Below, one piece after another: positions 1-8,771 of a stretch of 64,000 nucleotides of DNA. The notes under the pieces are model-generated. The model saw nothing but the letters and a program-made list of their open reading frames with translations, searched no databases and was not told the origin of the DNA. Source of the DNA: Pseudomonas tructae (GTDB lineage: Bacteria > Pseudomonadota > Gammaproteobacteria > Pseudomonadales > Pseudomonadaceae); the NCBI RefSeq assembly GCF_004214895.1, contig NZ_CP035952.1:496001-560000 (forward strand), in the 5' to 3' direction. Made by a program: the position numbers and the translations under genes. Position 1 is the first letter of the stretch. Each line of letters starts with the position of its first letter.

Positions 1-1355
1 GCCAGATGGTCGGGCCGGATTACCACGTGCCGAAGAATGCTGCGCTCCAGCGCGCTGACCTGCAGGGCGAATTGCGCCAGGACGCTGGCAGCGTGGTATC
101 GGCGCCTGTGCCCAAGGACTGGTGGCACCTGTACCAGGACGAGCGCCTCAATGAGCTGGTACGTCAGGCCCTGGCGGCCAACAGCGAGTTGCGCGTGGCG
201 GCGGCGAACATTGCCAGGGCCCGCGCTCAGGTCGAAGAAGCCGAGGCCCGAGGTGGCCTCAACGGCGGTGTGAAGCTGGGCGCCCAGCGTTTGCAGGAGT
301 CTGGCGAAGCTTTCCTGCAGCCGGAGAAAGTGCCGGTCGCCAACGTTGGCGAGGCGATCATCAGCGCCTCCTACCAGTTTGACCTGTGGGGCACCCTCAA
401 GCGTGGCGTCGAGGCCGCCCAGGCCAATGCCGACGCGACCCAGGCCGCGGCCGATACTGCACGCATCACCCTGGTGGCGGATGTGGTGCGCGCCTACACC
501 CAGGTGTGCGCGGCCAACGAGGAATACCACATTGCCCATCAGTCCCTGGACCTGCAGGAGCAGAGTGTGACCCTGACCCAGCGCCTGCGTGACGCCGGGC
601 GCGGTGACGAAACCCAGGTGACTCGTTCGCAGACCCAGTTCAAATCCTTGCGCGCCGAATTGCCGCGTTATCAGGCCGCGCGCGAAGCGGGGCTATACAG
701 CTTGTCGATGTTGCTGGCCACACCGGTCAGGCAGTTACCGGCCGGTACCGCTGATTGCGCTGAGCTGCCGCATATCGCCCAGGTATTGCCGGTGGGTGAT
801 GGCGCCGCATTGCTCAAGCGCCGCCCGGATATCCGTCAGGCCGAGCGCAGCCTGGCGGCGGCCACCGCAACCATCGGCGTGGCCACAGGGCAGCTGTATC
901 CGGATATCAGCATCGGTGCCCAGGTGGGCACTATCGGGATTCTGGATAACCTCGCAGAGCCTGCAACCAACCGTTGGGGCTTCGGCCCATTGCTGACCTG
1001 GAATGTACCGACCAATGGCTCGCGGGCACGCATACGTGAAGCTGAGGCCTCGACCCAGGCGGCGCTGGCGCATTTTGATGGTGTGGTGCTCAACGCCATT
1101 CGCGAAACCCAGACCAGCCTTGCGCAGTACAGCGCCTTGCTGGCGCGACGCGATGCCCTGGCCGATGCCGAGCGCTCGGCGCAGTTGGCGGCGCAGCAGA
1201 CCCATCGCTTTTACCAGGCCGGGCGCGAGTCGTTCCTTGCGGACCTGCAGGCGACCCGCACCTACACTGACATGCGCGCGCAGCTGGCGGCGGCCAACAC
1301 CCAGGTGGCGATGGGGCAGATCGGGTTGTTTCTGGCGTTGGGGGGTGGCTGGTAG
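1..1355 (+). CDS. NodT-family outer-membrane efflux lipoprotein (5' truncated by window edge)
   Basis: This is an outer-membrane channel of a tripartite efflux pump (TolC/OprM/NodT family). The visible frame reads Gln-Met-Val-Gly-Pro-Asp-Tyr, the sequence that follows the lipobox cysteine in this family. The two bases at the window edge (gc) fit the end of that Cys codon, so the signal peptide and true start lie outside the window. The ATG at base 6 is internal. About 450 residues are visible, with the long helical, Ala/Gln-rich heptads of two OEP repeats and a typical end in LALGGGW. Inner-membrane and periplasmic partners are presumably upstream. A hairpin repeat follows the stop codon. Confidence 0.88.
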   Translation, partial: QMVGPDYHVPKNAALQRADLQGELRQDAGSVVSAPVPKDWWHLYQDERLNELVRQALAANSELRVAAANIARARAQVEEAEARGGLNGGVKLGAQRLQESGEAFLQPEKVPVANVGEAIISASYQFDLWGTLKRGVEAAQANADATQAAADTARITLVADVVRAYTQVCAANEEYHIAHQSLDLQEQSVTLTQRLRDAGRGDETQVTRSQTQFKSLRAELPRYQAAREAGLYSLSMLLATPVRQLPAGTADCAELPHIAQVLPVGDGAALLKRRPDIRQAERSLAAATATIGVATGQLYPDISIGAQVGTIGILDNLAEPATNRWGFGPLLTWNVPTNGSRARIREAEASTQAALAHFDGVVLNAIRETQTSLAQYSALLARRDALADAERSAQLAAQQTHRFYQAGRESFLADLQATRTYTDMRAQLAAANTQVAMGQIGLFLALGGGW

Positions 1356-1360
1356 ATCGC

Positions 1361-1396
1361 ATCGCGGGGCAAGTGGGAGCGGGCTTGCCCCGCGAT
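1361..1396. repeat. REP-like palindrome (hairpin) between convergent genes
   Basis: Perfect 13-bp arms (1361-1373 and 1384-1396) enclose a 10-nt loop. The right arm belongs to the recurrent GAGCGGGCTTGCCCCGCGAT family seen throughout the window. It lies between the convergent efflux and slipin genes and could act as a bidirectional terminator. Confidence 0.85.
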
Positions 1397-1401
1397 AAAT
1401 C

Positions 1402-2148
1402 TCACTTGTCCACAAACCCCTTGAGCATCTCGATCGGCAACGGAAACACGATGGTCGACGATTTGTCGCCGGCAATGCTGCCCAGGGTCTGCATATAGCG
1501 CAGTTGCATCGCCCCCGACTGGCGGCTGAGCATTTGCGCTGCCTGCATCAGCTTCTCCGAGGCCTGCAGTTCACCTTCGGCATGGATCACTTTGGCCCGT
1601 CGTTCGCGTTCGGCTTCGGCCTGACGGGCAATGGCGCGGATCATCGACTCGTTGAGGTCGACATGCTTGATCTCGACGTTGGCTACCTTGATGCCCCAGG
1701 CATCGGTTTGCGCATCCAGTACCTGGCGAATGTCCAGGTTCAGCCGCTCCCGCTCGGCCAGCAGTTCATCCAGCTCATGCTTGCCGAGCACCGCACGCAA
1801 TGTGGTCTGGGCCAGCTGGCTGGTGGCCATGAGAAAGTCCTCGACCTGGATGATTGCCTTCTGCGGGTCGAGGACGCGAAAGTACAACACGGCGTTGACC
1901 TTGACCGACACGTTGTCGCGGGTGATGACGTCCTGCGGCGGGACATCGAGGACGATGGTGCGCAGGTCGACCCGGACCATCTGCTGGATCCCCGGAATCA
2001 GCAACACCAGCCCCGGCCCCTTGACCCGCCAGAAGCGCCCGAGCTGGAACACCACGCCCCGCTCGTATTCGCGCAGGATGCGAAACGCCGACAGCAACAG
2101 CACCGCCAGCAGTGCCAGCAAGGCGCCAAAGCCCAGTTCGAAAAACAT
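1402..2148 (-). CDS. Slipin / stomatin-like SPFH-domain membrane protein
   Basis: This 248-residue protein has one N-terminal membrane segment (about residues 5-24). An SPFH/band-7 domain follows (about 28-190), starting at the typical [13 protein letters not shown] sequence, and then a charged coiled-coil stretch rich in [10 protein letters not shown]. Stomatin-like proteins form oligomeric rings in the inner membrane and are linked to membrane-protein quality control. The gene starts 1 bp after the stop of the NfeD-type protease gene. This is the classic slipin/STOPP operon, so the two products are expected to act together. Confidence 0.92.
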   Translation of the reverse strand: MFFELGFGALLALLAVLLLSAFRILREYERGVVFQLGRFWRVKGPGLVLLIPGIQQMVRVDLRTIVLDVPPQDVITRDNVSVKVNAVLYFRVLDPQKAIIQVEDFLMATSQLAQTTLRAVLGKHELDELLAERERLNLDIRQVLDAQTDAWGIKVANVEIKHVDLNESMIRAIARQAEAERERRAKVIHAEGELQASEKLMQAAQMLSRQSGAMQLRYMQTLGSIAGDKSSTIVFPLPIEMLKGFVDK

Positions 2149-2149
2149 C

Positions 2150-3523
2150 TCAGTCTCCTCGCGCAGGCACTTCGGCCTCGGCGCTGACGTCCAGTTGTAC
2201 GCCCTTGCGAGTGATCACCCGGACGCATTGCCCCACCTGCAGGGGTGTCTGGCACTGGGCTTGCCACTGCTCACCCTGCGCTTGTACGGACCCGATGAAC
2301 GGATCACTGTCATTGACCGCCATCACCGTCGCCAGGCTGCCCACCAGCCCGGCGTCACCGCTGACCAACGCTCGCTTGCGCGCCTTCATGGCCATGCCCA
2401 GCACCCCGCCGAGCAGCAGCGCTGAGAGCAGGGCAAGGCTCAGGATCAAGGCGATGGGGATGCCAAAGCCGGGCACATCGGTATCCATCAGGATCACCGC
2501 ACCGACCACGAAAGCGACGATGCCGCCAAAGCCGACCACGCCGAAACTGGGCAAGAACGCCTCGGCAATCATGAACGCGATACCGAGCATGATCAGCGCC
2601 GCACCGGCATAGTTCACCGGCAGCAACTGCAAGGCGTACAGCGCCACCAGCAGGCAGATGCCGCCAACCACCCCGCCAACCCCGGAGCCCGGGCTCATGA
2701 ACTCGAACATCAAGCCGTAGATGCCGATCATGATCAGAATCAGCGCCACACTGGGGTTGGTGATCACCGCCAGCAGGCGCGTGCGCCAGTCCGGCTCGCG
2801 CTCGATGATGCTCACGTTGGCAGTGTGCAATTGCACCGGCTGGCCGGCCGCTTCGAGGCTTTTGCCATCGAGCTGACGCAGCAGGTCGGGCAGGTCGTTG
2901 GCGATGCGGTCGATGACTTTAAGGCGCAGGGCTTCACTGGCTGGCAGGCTGACGGATTCGCGCACCGCCTGTTCCGCCCAATCGGCATTGCGCCCGCGCA
3001 GTTGCGCCAGGCCGCGAATATAGGCTGCGGCGTCGTTGACCTGCTTGCGGGTCAGGGTGTCTTGTTCATTGTTCGGCGTTTGCTTGTCACCTGTGGGCGC
3101 GGCCGGGTCCTTTGGCGTGCCTGGCAGGCCGCCGATTTGCACCGGTGTGGCGGCGCCGAGGTTGGTGCCAGGTGCCATTGCGGCAATGTGGCTGGCGTAG
3201 AGGATGTATGTCCCGGCGCTGGCCGCGCGGGCGCCACCGGGGGCGACAAAGGTGACGATCGGTACGGGGCTTGCGAGGATTGCCTTGATCATGGTGCGCA
3301 TCGAACTGTCGAGCCCACCGGGGGTATCGAGGCGAATCACCACCAGTTGCGCCTGCTGCACCTTGGCCTGCTCCAGGCCGCGCACAAGATAGTCGGCGCT
3401 GGCCGGGCCGATGGCGTCGTTGATGCTCAACACCAGCACTGGGTTTGCGGGCGCAGCCACACCGCTCGTCAGTACGCCGAGCAGCAAAAAAAGAAGCAGG
3501 TGCCGACACCAGCGAGCGCTCAC
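2150..3523 (-). CDS. NfeD-family membrane-bound serine protease (stomatin operon partner)
   Basis: The protein has 457 residues: a signal peptide (about 1-23), a ClpP-like protease domain (about 28-220), several membrane segments (about 250-375) and a C-terminal OB-fold NfeD domain. The probable Ser-Lys dyad is Ser102 (in RAASAGTY) and Lys160 (in LTRKQVND), by analogy with archaeal PH1510. The related archaeal protease cleaves the hydrophobic C-terminus of stomatin. It is the promoter-proximal gene of a two-gene operon with the slipin. The region around residues 131-157 is rich in Pro, Gly, Asn and Gln and looks like a flexible linker. Confidence 0.92.
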   Translation of the reverse strand: MSARWCRHLLLFLLLGVLTSGVAAPANPVLVLSINDAIGPASADYLVRGLEQAKVQQAQLVVIRLDTPGGLDSSMRTMIKAILASPVPIVTFVAPGGARAASAGTYILYASHIAAMAPGTNLGAATPVQIGGLPGTPKDPAAPTGDKQTPNNEQDTLTRKQVNDAAAYIRGLAQLRGRNADWAEQAVRESVSLPASEALRLKVIDRIANDLPDLLRQLDGKSLEAAGQPVQLHTANVSIIEREPDWRTRLLAVITNPSVALILIMIGIYGLMFEFMSPGSGVGGVVGGICLLVALYALQLLPVNYAGAALIMLGIAFMIAEAFLPSFGVVGFGGIVAFVVGAVILMDTDVPGFGIPIALILSLALLSALLLGGVLGMAMKARKRALVSGDAGLVGSLATVMAVNDSDPFIGSVQAQGEQWQAQCQTPLQVGQCVRVITRKGVQLDVSAEAEVPARGD

Positions 3524-3625
3524 CTGAATTCACCCGGGCTGTGCGTGTCCAATAAGTTTAGTCGGCTGCTTGGCGCAGCACGGCCTAAACTTCAAAAGTG
3601 GGGGCGTTGTATCCGGAGGTGCATC

Positions 3626-4084
3626 ATGCGTATGGCAAAAACCCTGCAGCAATGCCTGGACAAGGCCGGCTGCGATTACGACATTGTTTCTCACCCGCAC
3701 TCATCCACCAGCCTTGAGTCGGCGCGTACGGCCGGGGTGCCCGCTGAACGGGTGGCCAAATCGGTCATGCTCGACGACCGCCACGGCAACTACCTGATGG
3801 CCGTACTGCCGGCCAACCGTCATCTGGACATGAGCAAGGTGCGCGCCACTGGCGCATGGCAAATGACCCATGAAAGCGGCCTGCCACACCTGTTTGGCGA
3901 CTGCGAGCGCGGCGCGATTCCGGCGCTGGGTGATGCGTACTCGATCAAGATGCTGGTCGACCCGACCCTGACCCGTCAGGGCGATATCTATGTCGAGGCC
4001 GGTGATCACGATCACTTGATCCACATGAACATGGCGCAATACCTGAAACTGGTGCCAAACGCCGAAGTGCGTGAGGTGTGCTGA
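3626..4084 (+). CDS. YbaK/EbsC-family aminoacyl-tRNA deacylase
   Basis: This 152-residue protein has the YbaK/ProX editing-domain fold. Family members hydrolyse mischarged aminoacyl-tRNAs, typically Cys- or Ala-tRNAPro. The N-terminus (AKTLQQCLDKAGCDYDIVSHPHS) and the later VAKSVML and HLDMSKV segments match the family. The conserved Lys in AKSVML is the usual catalytic residue. The start at 3626 is chosen because GGAGGT lies 5-10 bases upstream. The reading frame stays open far upstream, but that stretch is antisense to the nfeD gene. The gene is transcribed divergently from nfeD. Confidence 0.9.
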   Translation: MRMAKTLQQCLDKAGCDYDIVSHPHSSTSLESARTAGVPAERVAKSVMLDDRHGNYLMAVLPANRHLDMSKVRATGAWQMTHESGLPHLFGDCERGAIPALGDAYSIKMLVDPTLTRQGDIYVEAGDHDHLIHMNMAQYLKLVPNAEVREVC

Positions 4085-4144
4085 TGATCAACCCACTGCC
4101 AGGCTGGCGTCGTGGATGCCCGGCCTGGCCTCAAGGAGTTATGC

Positions 4145-4387
4145 ATGGAACCGAACATTCATCCGTTTTCGGAGCTCTTCAAACAGCTTGGCCTGGCTGA
4201 TGATGCGCAAAGTATCGACCAGTTCATCACCAGTCATTCGCCGCTGAAAAACGAAATAAAACTGGTGGATGCGCCCTTCTGGACCGAGAGTCAGCGGGAC
4301 TTTCTGAGACAAAGCATTCTTGATGACGCTGACTGGGCAGAGCCGTTCGACCAGCTCAACGAGGCGTTGAGGCGTCCACGAAAATAA
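4145..4387 (+). CDS. DUF2789 family small protein
   Basis: An 80-residue acidic protein (MEPNIHPFSELFKQLGL...) with the sequence pattern of DUF2789, a family of unknown function common in gamma-proteobacteria. The start is set by AAGGAG at 4133-4138. There is no signal peptide or membrane segment. It lies 60 bp after the YbaK-type gene on the same strand and may be co-transcribed with it. No function is proposed. Confidence 0.8.
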   Translation: MEPNIHPFSELFKQLGLADDAQSIDQFITSHSPLKNEIKLVDAPFWTESQRDFLRQSILDDADWAEPFDQLNEALRRPRK

Positions 4388-4457
4388 TCGCTGAGCGGCA
4401 CATCTACCGGTGAATGGCGTTGCTATGCTCAGGAAAAAACAACAGGGGATAGCGCCA

Positions 4458-5096
4458 ATGAAAGATCCCTATGCCGCCGGATTCTGGTGCGCCGTGACTG
4501 CCTTGGGGCTGCTGAGCGTCGGCTATTTCTATGGCATCAAACAGACTCACCAACTGGGCCAGGCCCTGGTGTTTCTCTATGCCGCCGGGGGCGTGATCGG
4601 CGCGCTGGCGCTGACTGCGTTGGCGTGGATTGCCTGGCAGCAGCTGCGGGTCAGCAAGCGTCAGTTGGCTCAGGGGCGCACCCTGGTGGCAATCTGGAAC
4701 ACCAAAGTTGCCCTGCGCCGGGTCGAAACCGTGTTCGACCGCTATTTCTGGGGCAGCTACTGGCAGCCCGGGCGCACCTTCCAGGAGGTGATGGGCGAGC
4801 TTGAAGGCACGCCACTGGAGCAGAGCCTGGAAGCCTTGAAGCGCCAATGCCGCGAACTGGATCGCGAAACCCACGACCACCGCCGGCACTGGCTGGACAA
4901 CGCCCGGGAGCTGTCCACCGTCGCTACCGCCATGGCCCGGGAACGTTATCAACTGGACTTGTGCGACTCACAGCAAAGCAGCGGCCGTGGCGCCGCCGTG
5001 CTCAACCGCGACCTGGAAGTGCTGGTGTATACCTGGTCGGCGCGCCTGCGCAGCTTCGACCACCAGCTCGATGAGCTGGAGGGCGAATACCGCTGA
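4458..5096 (+). CDS. Hypothetical two-TM inner-membrane protein with coiled-coil tail
   Basis: The predicted product has 212 residues. Two hydrophobic segments (about residues 9-26 and 38-62) are followed by a long soluble, charged, helical C-terminal part rich in Arg, Glu and Gln, which is probably cytoplasmic. The start ATG at 4458 has CAGGGGA upstream; an earlier in-frame ATG at 4425 (MLRKKQQ) is less likely. I do not recognise a family with a known function. The gene ends 1 bp from the convergent CBS-domain gene. Confidence 0.7.
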   Translation: MKDPYAAGFWCAVTALGLLSVGYFYGIKQTHQLGQALVFLYAAGGVIGALALTALAWIAWQQLRVSKRQLAQGRTLVAIWNTKVALRRVETVFDRYFWGSYWQPGRTFQEVMGELEGTPLEQSLEALKRQCRELDRETHDHRRHWLDNARELSTVATAMARERYQLDLCDSQQSSGRGAAVLNRDLEVLVYTWSARLRSFDHQLDELEGEYR

Positions 5097-5097
5097 T

Positions 5098-5538
5098 TCA
5101 GTCGCCGCGAATGTACTGTTCCAGTTGCAGGATCATGTTGGCCTGCTCGGCGATAGCTTCCTTGACCAGATCACCGATCGACAGCAAACCGAGCAGCTCG
5201 CCGTTCTCGACCACCGGCAGGTGGCGCAGGTGACTGTTGGTCATCATGCTCATGCAGTAGTCGATATTCTGGTGCGGGTCGACGGTGATCACCGGCGCAC
5301 TCATGATCGCGCTCACCGGCGTCCCCACTGAACTGCGGCCCTTGAGTACCATCTTGCGTGCATAGTCACGCTCGCTGACGATCCCTACCACTTGCCCATC
5401 CTGCACCACTGGCAGGGCACCGACGTTCTTCTCGGCCATCAACTTCAGCGCATCGAGCACCATATGGTCAGGCCCAATAGTGTGCACCTGGTGGTGCTGC
5501 TGGGCTTTTGTTTTTAAAAGCTGTGCCACGGTTTTCAT
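5098..5538 (-). CDS. Tandem CBS-domain protein
   Basis: A 146-residue protein made of little more than two CBS motifs (about residues 10-65 and 75-130). Typical signatures are GALPVVQDGQVVGIVSERDYAR and LRHLPVVENGELLGLLSIGDLVKEAI. Stand-alone CBS pairs bind adenine nucleotides and sense energy or redox state; the partner is unknown. The start MKTVAQLLKTK at 5538 is preferred because the upstream in-frame stretch is low-complexity and not conserved-looking. Confidence 0.88.
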   Translation of the reverse strand: MKTVAQLLKTKAQQHHQVHTIGPDHMVLDALKLMAEKNVGALPVVQDGQVVGIVSERDYARKMVLKGRSSVGTPVSAIMSAPVITVDPHQNIDYCMSMMTNSHLRHLPVVENGELLGLLSIGDLVKEAIAEQANMILQLEQYIRGD

Positions 5539-5659
5539 AGAGGCCTCTGCGATGCTGGGAGTGGGTGACGGCAGATAGCTACAGAATCGTGTACAGATGG
5601 CCGCAGGGCAAGGGCGAAAGCGGCATCGATGTGATTGAAAAACGTCATGGGCGTAAAAA

Positions 5660-5691
5660 TGCAAAAGCGGCCAATGATGGCCGCTTTGCAT
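5660..5691 (-). terminator. Rho-independent terminator after the DUF805 gene
   Basis: Perfect 10-bp arms AAAGCGGCCA (5664-5673) and TGGCCGCTTT (5678-5687) flank a 4-nt loop. On the minus strand they are followed by a T-rich run, 22 bp beyond the stop of the zinc-ribbon/DUF805 gene. Confidence 0.8.
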
Positions 5692-5712
5692 TGAGTCTCG
5701 ATCAATCCGTGA

Positions 5713-6165
5713 TCAAGCGATACCTTTCGGGTTCGGGCCGAAACGGTTCGGGCCTGGCTGGCTGTCCTGGCACAGGAAGATCAGGTTGACGATCGGGAGC
5801 AGCAACCACCAGCCGCTACGGTCGGTATCGTGCATGCGTCGAACGCCGACGGCGATACCCGGGAGCAGCACCGCCAGGCTGTACAGGTTGGAGAGGATGG
5901 CGCCAGTACCGGCCACGCCTTCGATAATGCCCAACACAACGGCAACCAGGACGTTGACCAGGCAGAACATCCAGTATTCCTTGCGGCGTGCGCGGCCAGC
6001 GAATACGGCGTACTTCTTCAGTACTTCAAAGTACCAGATGCCGGTCGGCGCAGGCGCGGCGGTTGCAGCGGCTGGCGCAGTTGCTTGCGGCGCGCCGCAG
6101 GCAGGGCAGGCCACGGCGCTGCTGTGGATTTCCTTGGCGCAGCCGCGGCAAAAAACCATACTCAT
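5713..6165 (-). CDS. Zinc-ribbon plus DUF805 membrane protein
   Basis: A 150-residue protein. An N-terminal zinc ribbon carries CRGC and CPAC pairs (residues 6-24), then an Ala/Pro linker, then a DUF805 domain with about four membrane segments. The DUF805 hallmarks are FAGRARRKEYW and RRMHDTDRSGWW. An AAGGGA ribosome site precedes the ATG. The next gene upstream starts with a nearly identical zinc ribbon (MAMVFCRGCAKEIH against MSMVFCRGCAKEIH), so the two share a recently duplicated N-terminus. Function is unknown. Confidence 0.85.
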   Translation of the reverse strand: MSMVFCRGCAKEIHSSAVACPACGAPQATAPAAATAAPAPTGIWYFEVLKKYAVFAGRARRKEYWMFCLVNVLVAVVLGIIEGVAGTGAILSNLYSLAVLLPGIAVGVRRMHDTDRSGWWLLLPIVNLIFLCQDSQPGPNRFGPNPKGIA

Positions 6166-6180
6166 TTGTTGTCCCTTACA

Positions 6181-6534
6181 TTAATTGACTGAAAGTCCGA
6201 TATACACAAACAGAGAAATGCCCGACATAGCCGCACCGGCTACCGCCATGTTGCTTCCCGGCTTTTTATTGATGAGGCTGAGGATACCCAGGATCAGTCC
6301 GACCAGCGCAAATAGGCTCAACCCAAAAAGGGTGTCACTGTCCCATTCGCCGTCATCGGTGAGAGTAACTGCGCACAGAATCCCGAGGATGAGCGAGGTA
6401 ATGCTCATCCAGTACGATGGCTGGCTGACAGGTTGAGCTGTAGTGGGAAGATACTGAGGAGCGCCGCACTTTGGGCAGCTAGGAGCCGTTTCATGGATTT
6501 CCTTGGCACAACCGCGGCAAAAAACCATTGCCAT
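6181..6534 (-). CDS. Zinc-ribbon plus DUF4190-like membrane protein
   Basis: A 117-residue protein with the same N-terminal zinc ribbon as its downstream neighbour (CRGC...CPKC) but a different membrane part. Two or three hydrophobic helices (about residues 43-60, 70-88, 95-114) with LILGILSLINKKPG resemble DUF4190. AAGGA lies at a normal distance before the ATG. It ends 15 bp before the DUF805 gene, so the two are probably co-transcribed. Function is unknown. Confidence 0.8.
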   Translation of the reverse strand: MAMVFCRGCAKEIHETAPSCPKCGAPQYLPTTAQPVSQPSYWMSITSLILGILCAVTLTDDGEWDSDTLFGLSLFALVGLILGILSLINKKPGSNMAVAGAAMSGISLFVYIGLSVN

Positions 6535-6629
6535 GACAATTCCTTTTGATCGTTTTCGCTTGCGTGGGCGCAGCAGCGGGCGCCGCGGAGTTTACCAAAT
6601 ATTTCATAGATGGCGTAACGGTGGCAGTA

Positions 6630-6656
6630 CCCTGCGGCACACAAGGTGCGGCAGGG
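6630..6656 (-). terminator. Hairpin downstream of the DUF3857 gene
   Basis: CCCTGC-G-GCAC (6630-6640) pairs with GTGC-G-GCAGGG (6646-6656) around a 5-nt loop, 10 bp past the stop codon. There is no clear U-tract, so termination is inferred from position and stem strength. Confidence 0.5.
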
Positions 6657-6665
6657 CACGACACA

Positions 6666-8522
6666 TCAGCTCTTCTGGACGATTACCTGGCTGTTCAGGT
6701 CATTGAGCATGGCTTCAATCGTCGGTTTCATTTTCTCGAAGTCCTTGGCACTGCACACCGCTTTGGGGTAGTGGAAGTCCAGGCGACGCTTGATCACCAG
6801 GCTATTGCCTTGCTGGGCATATTCGGCGCTGTAGTCGAAGTGCTTGTCCTTGAGGGTCACAGGCTTTGGCGCAGCAAGGATGGTGACGTCAGCCGGGAAC
6901 TCGAAACGCGCCTGTTCTTCGGTGATGCCGGAGATGCAGGTGAAGTCCTGAGTGCGCTGCTTTTCAGCGACAAAACCGAAGACGTTCTGGGCGATGCCAC
7001 CGGCCAGGCTGGTCAAGGTCGGCACACCGATCGGGCCGGGCAGGTTGACCAGGTTTTCACTACGGCCATTGATCTGCATGCTGAACGAGCCGGTGTTTTC
7101 CAGGTCATCGCTGCTGATCTTGCCGCTGCCGCGCTGGCCGTAGGCGGCAAGGATGCGCTGGGTCAGCAGGTCGCGTTCGGCCGGCTGCATGTTGCGCATT
7201 ATCCAGCGGTTCATCTCGGCGGCCCAGCCGTCGATCTTCGAGTCATGCGCGAAGTCGGCGGCACCGGTGCTGGCCACGGTGTAGGTGGTGCTGTTGCGCA
7301 CCAGCCCTGGCTGGTTGGACGGGGTGTGGCCGAGTTTGCCGGAGCGGGCCAGTACGGTGGGCTTGTCCAGCACTGCGGCGGGCAGGTAGCCGCTGGCGAT
7401 GGCTTCGGCGGTGGAATCCAGGTACAGGTCAAGGCTCGGAATGTAGGTGATCACGTGGTTGATCACGCCCAGGGTCGGCACCTTGGGCAGGGTATAGGCA
7501 TTGCCGAGATTGATCAGCGCCGGGGTGCTCTCGATATTGACGGCGGCCAGTAGTGCTTCGAGCAGGGCGACATGGTCCTTGCAGTCGCCATAGCGATTGC
7601 TCAGCACGGTGTCGGCGGCATGCGGCACCACACCACCGGCGCCAATGTACACGGCTACGTAGCGAATGTTGCGGCGCACCCAGTCGCCCAGGGCCAGGGC
7701 CTTGTCACGCGGGTCGTCGATCTTGGCAGTGAGCTTCTCGGCCAGTTCGCGGATGGCCGGGGTGACCTCGCTGTTGGCGCGCGCCGCGTAGGCGTTGGCG
7801 AACTCGCTGTAGTCGGCGAAAGTAGACACGGCCAGGTATTTGCCGTAATCCGAATAGGCTACCGCACCGAGTTCGGTACGGGCGTTGTCACCCTGCACGT
7901 AATCCCACTGGTAGACCTTGCGGCCGGCCTCGGCCTTGGGGCTGGAAGCCTTGAAGCCTTTGGCTTCGGCATTGAGCTTGAGGCTTTTCGGCAGGTCGTA
8001 GATCAGCGTGAACTGCTTGGTCGGGTGGAACTGTGGCATGGCCAGGTCTTCGAACTGACCTGGGAACAGCGGGGTCTTGCGCTGTTTCTTGAAGCTCAGC
8101 ACCAGGCGATCGCCCACCGCCACTTCCGGGAAAATCACCACCTTGACCAGGCTGTCGTGGAACATCGGCGCTCGGGAAGACTGCTGCTCCTGCTGCTCCT
8201 TGATCTGCTCGGGGCTGACCTGCACCTTGCGGCCATCGGGCTTCTGGGTATAGGCCTGGGTTACTTCGAGGCTTTCCAGAGTGCGGTTGTAGTACAGCGA
8301 CTGCTGGGCCTTGGCCTGGATCGCGCGTTCTTCGTTGATCAGCAGGACCAGGTCCTGGGTGGAGGCGTAGCTGCCATCTTCGGCAACCACGGTGCGTAGA
8401 ATGTCCTTTTCGATAGTGACGGAGGGGTCGGTACCGTCATCCTTGGCCTGCGCCACGTTCAGGGCGAACAGGCAGCACAGCATCCCGACCAACCGGGTCG
8501 GGGTCAAAGCGAACCGCTTCAT
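6666..8522 (-). CDS. DUF3857 / transglutaminase-like periplasmic protein
   Basis: A 618-residue exported protein with a signal peptide ending around AQA (residue 26). An N-terminal DUF3857 region (about 50-210) is followed by a transglutaminase-like core (about 255-380) and a beta-rich C-terminal region. The papain-like triad is visible: Cys in NRYGDCKDH, His in INHVITYIP and Asp in LYLDSTAE. Such proteins are presumed peptidases or peptide ligases; the substrate is unknown. It appears monocistronic. An inverted repeat lies upstream at 8555-8576. Confidence 0.88.
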   Translation of the reverse strand: MKRFALTPTRLVGMLCCLFALNVAQAKDDGTDPSVTIEKDILRTVVAEDGSYASTQDLVLLINEERAIQAKAQQSLYYNRTLESLEVTQAYTQKPDGRKVQVSPEQIKEQQEQQSSRAPMFHDSLVKVVIFPEVAVGDRLVLSFKKQRKTPLFPGQFEDLAMPQFHPTKQFTLIYDLPKSLKLNAEAKGFKASSPKAEAGRKVYQWDYVQGDNARTELGAVAYSDYGKYLAVSTFADYSEFANAYAARANSEVTPAIRELAEKLTAKIDDPRDKALALGDWVRRNIRYVAVYIGAGGVVPHAADTVLSNRYGDCKDHVALLEALLAAVNIESTPALINLGNAYTLPKVPTLGVINHVITYIPSLDLYLDSTAEAIASGYLPAAVLDKPTVLARSGKLGHTPSNQPGLVRNSTTYTVASTGAADFAHDSKIDGWAAEMNRWIMRNMQPAERDLLTQRILAAYGQRGSGKISSDDLENTGSFSMQINGRSENLVNLPGPIGVPTLTSLAGGIAQNVFGFVAEKQRTQDFTCISGITEEQARFEFPADVTILAAPKPVTLKDKHFDYSAEYAQQGNSLVIKRRLDFHYPKAVCSAKDFEKMKPTIEAMLNDLNSQVIVQKS

Positions 8523-8554
8523 AAAGATCCTTCTCGCAGGTGTATTCCAGATGC

Positions 8555-8576
8555 CTGATTCAGGAATGCGAATCAG
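8555..8576. promoter_or_regulatory. Short inverted repeat upstream of the DUF3857 gene
   Basis: CTGATTC (8555-8561) and GAATCAG (8570-8576) form a perfect 7-bp inverted repeat about 35 bp before the DUF3857 start, in a promoter-length gap. It may be an operator; no regulator is identified. Confidence 0.3.
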
Positions 8577-8720
8577 TTAGTAGCATTTTGCCTTATCTGC
8601 AGGCTGGTTTGCTGGAGGATTTTTTTTCAGTGTGTGTTTCCCTGAGGTCGCTACCAGCGTGCGCGGGTCGTCGGGGGCGTTAGCAAACCTGCCGGTGGGC
8701 AAGCAGTGCGATCTACCAGA

Positions 8721-8745
8721 GCGCACCCTGTATGCCGGGGTGCGC
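8721..8745 (-). terminator. Hairpin at the 3' end of the nine-gene operon
   Basis: Perfect 8-bp arms GCGCACCC (8721-8728) and GGGTGCGC (8738-8745) enclose a 9-nt loop, 26 bp after the last stop codon of the operon. No U-tract follows, so this may be a 3' stabilising stem rather than a true intrinsic terminator. The rest of the 8523-8771 gap holds nothing recognisable. Confidence 0.45.
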
Positions 8746-8771
8746 CCGAGTTCCTGAAATCCTGGTGGCGG

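Noticed and set aside
2825..4084. 419-codon version of the YbaK-type gene
   Set aside because: The first 267 codons are antisense to nfeD; the ATG at 3626 with GGAGGT upstream gives the normal family length.
8523..8771. A gene in the gap after the nine-gene operon
   Set aside because: No frame with a start, ribosome site and plausible composition was found; only two short inverted repeats are present.
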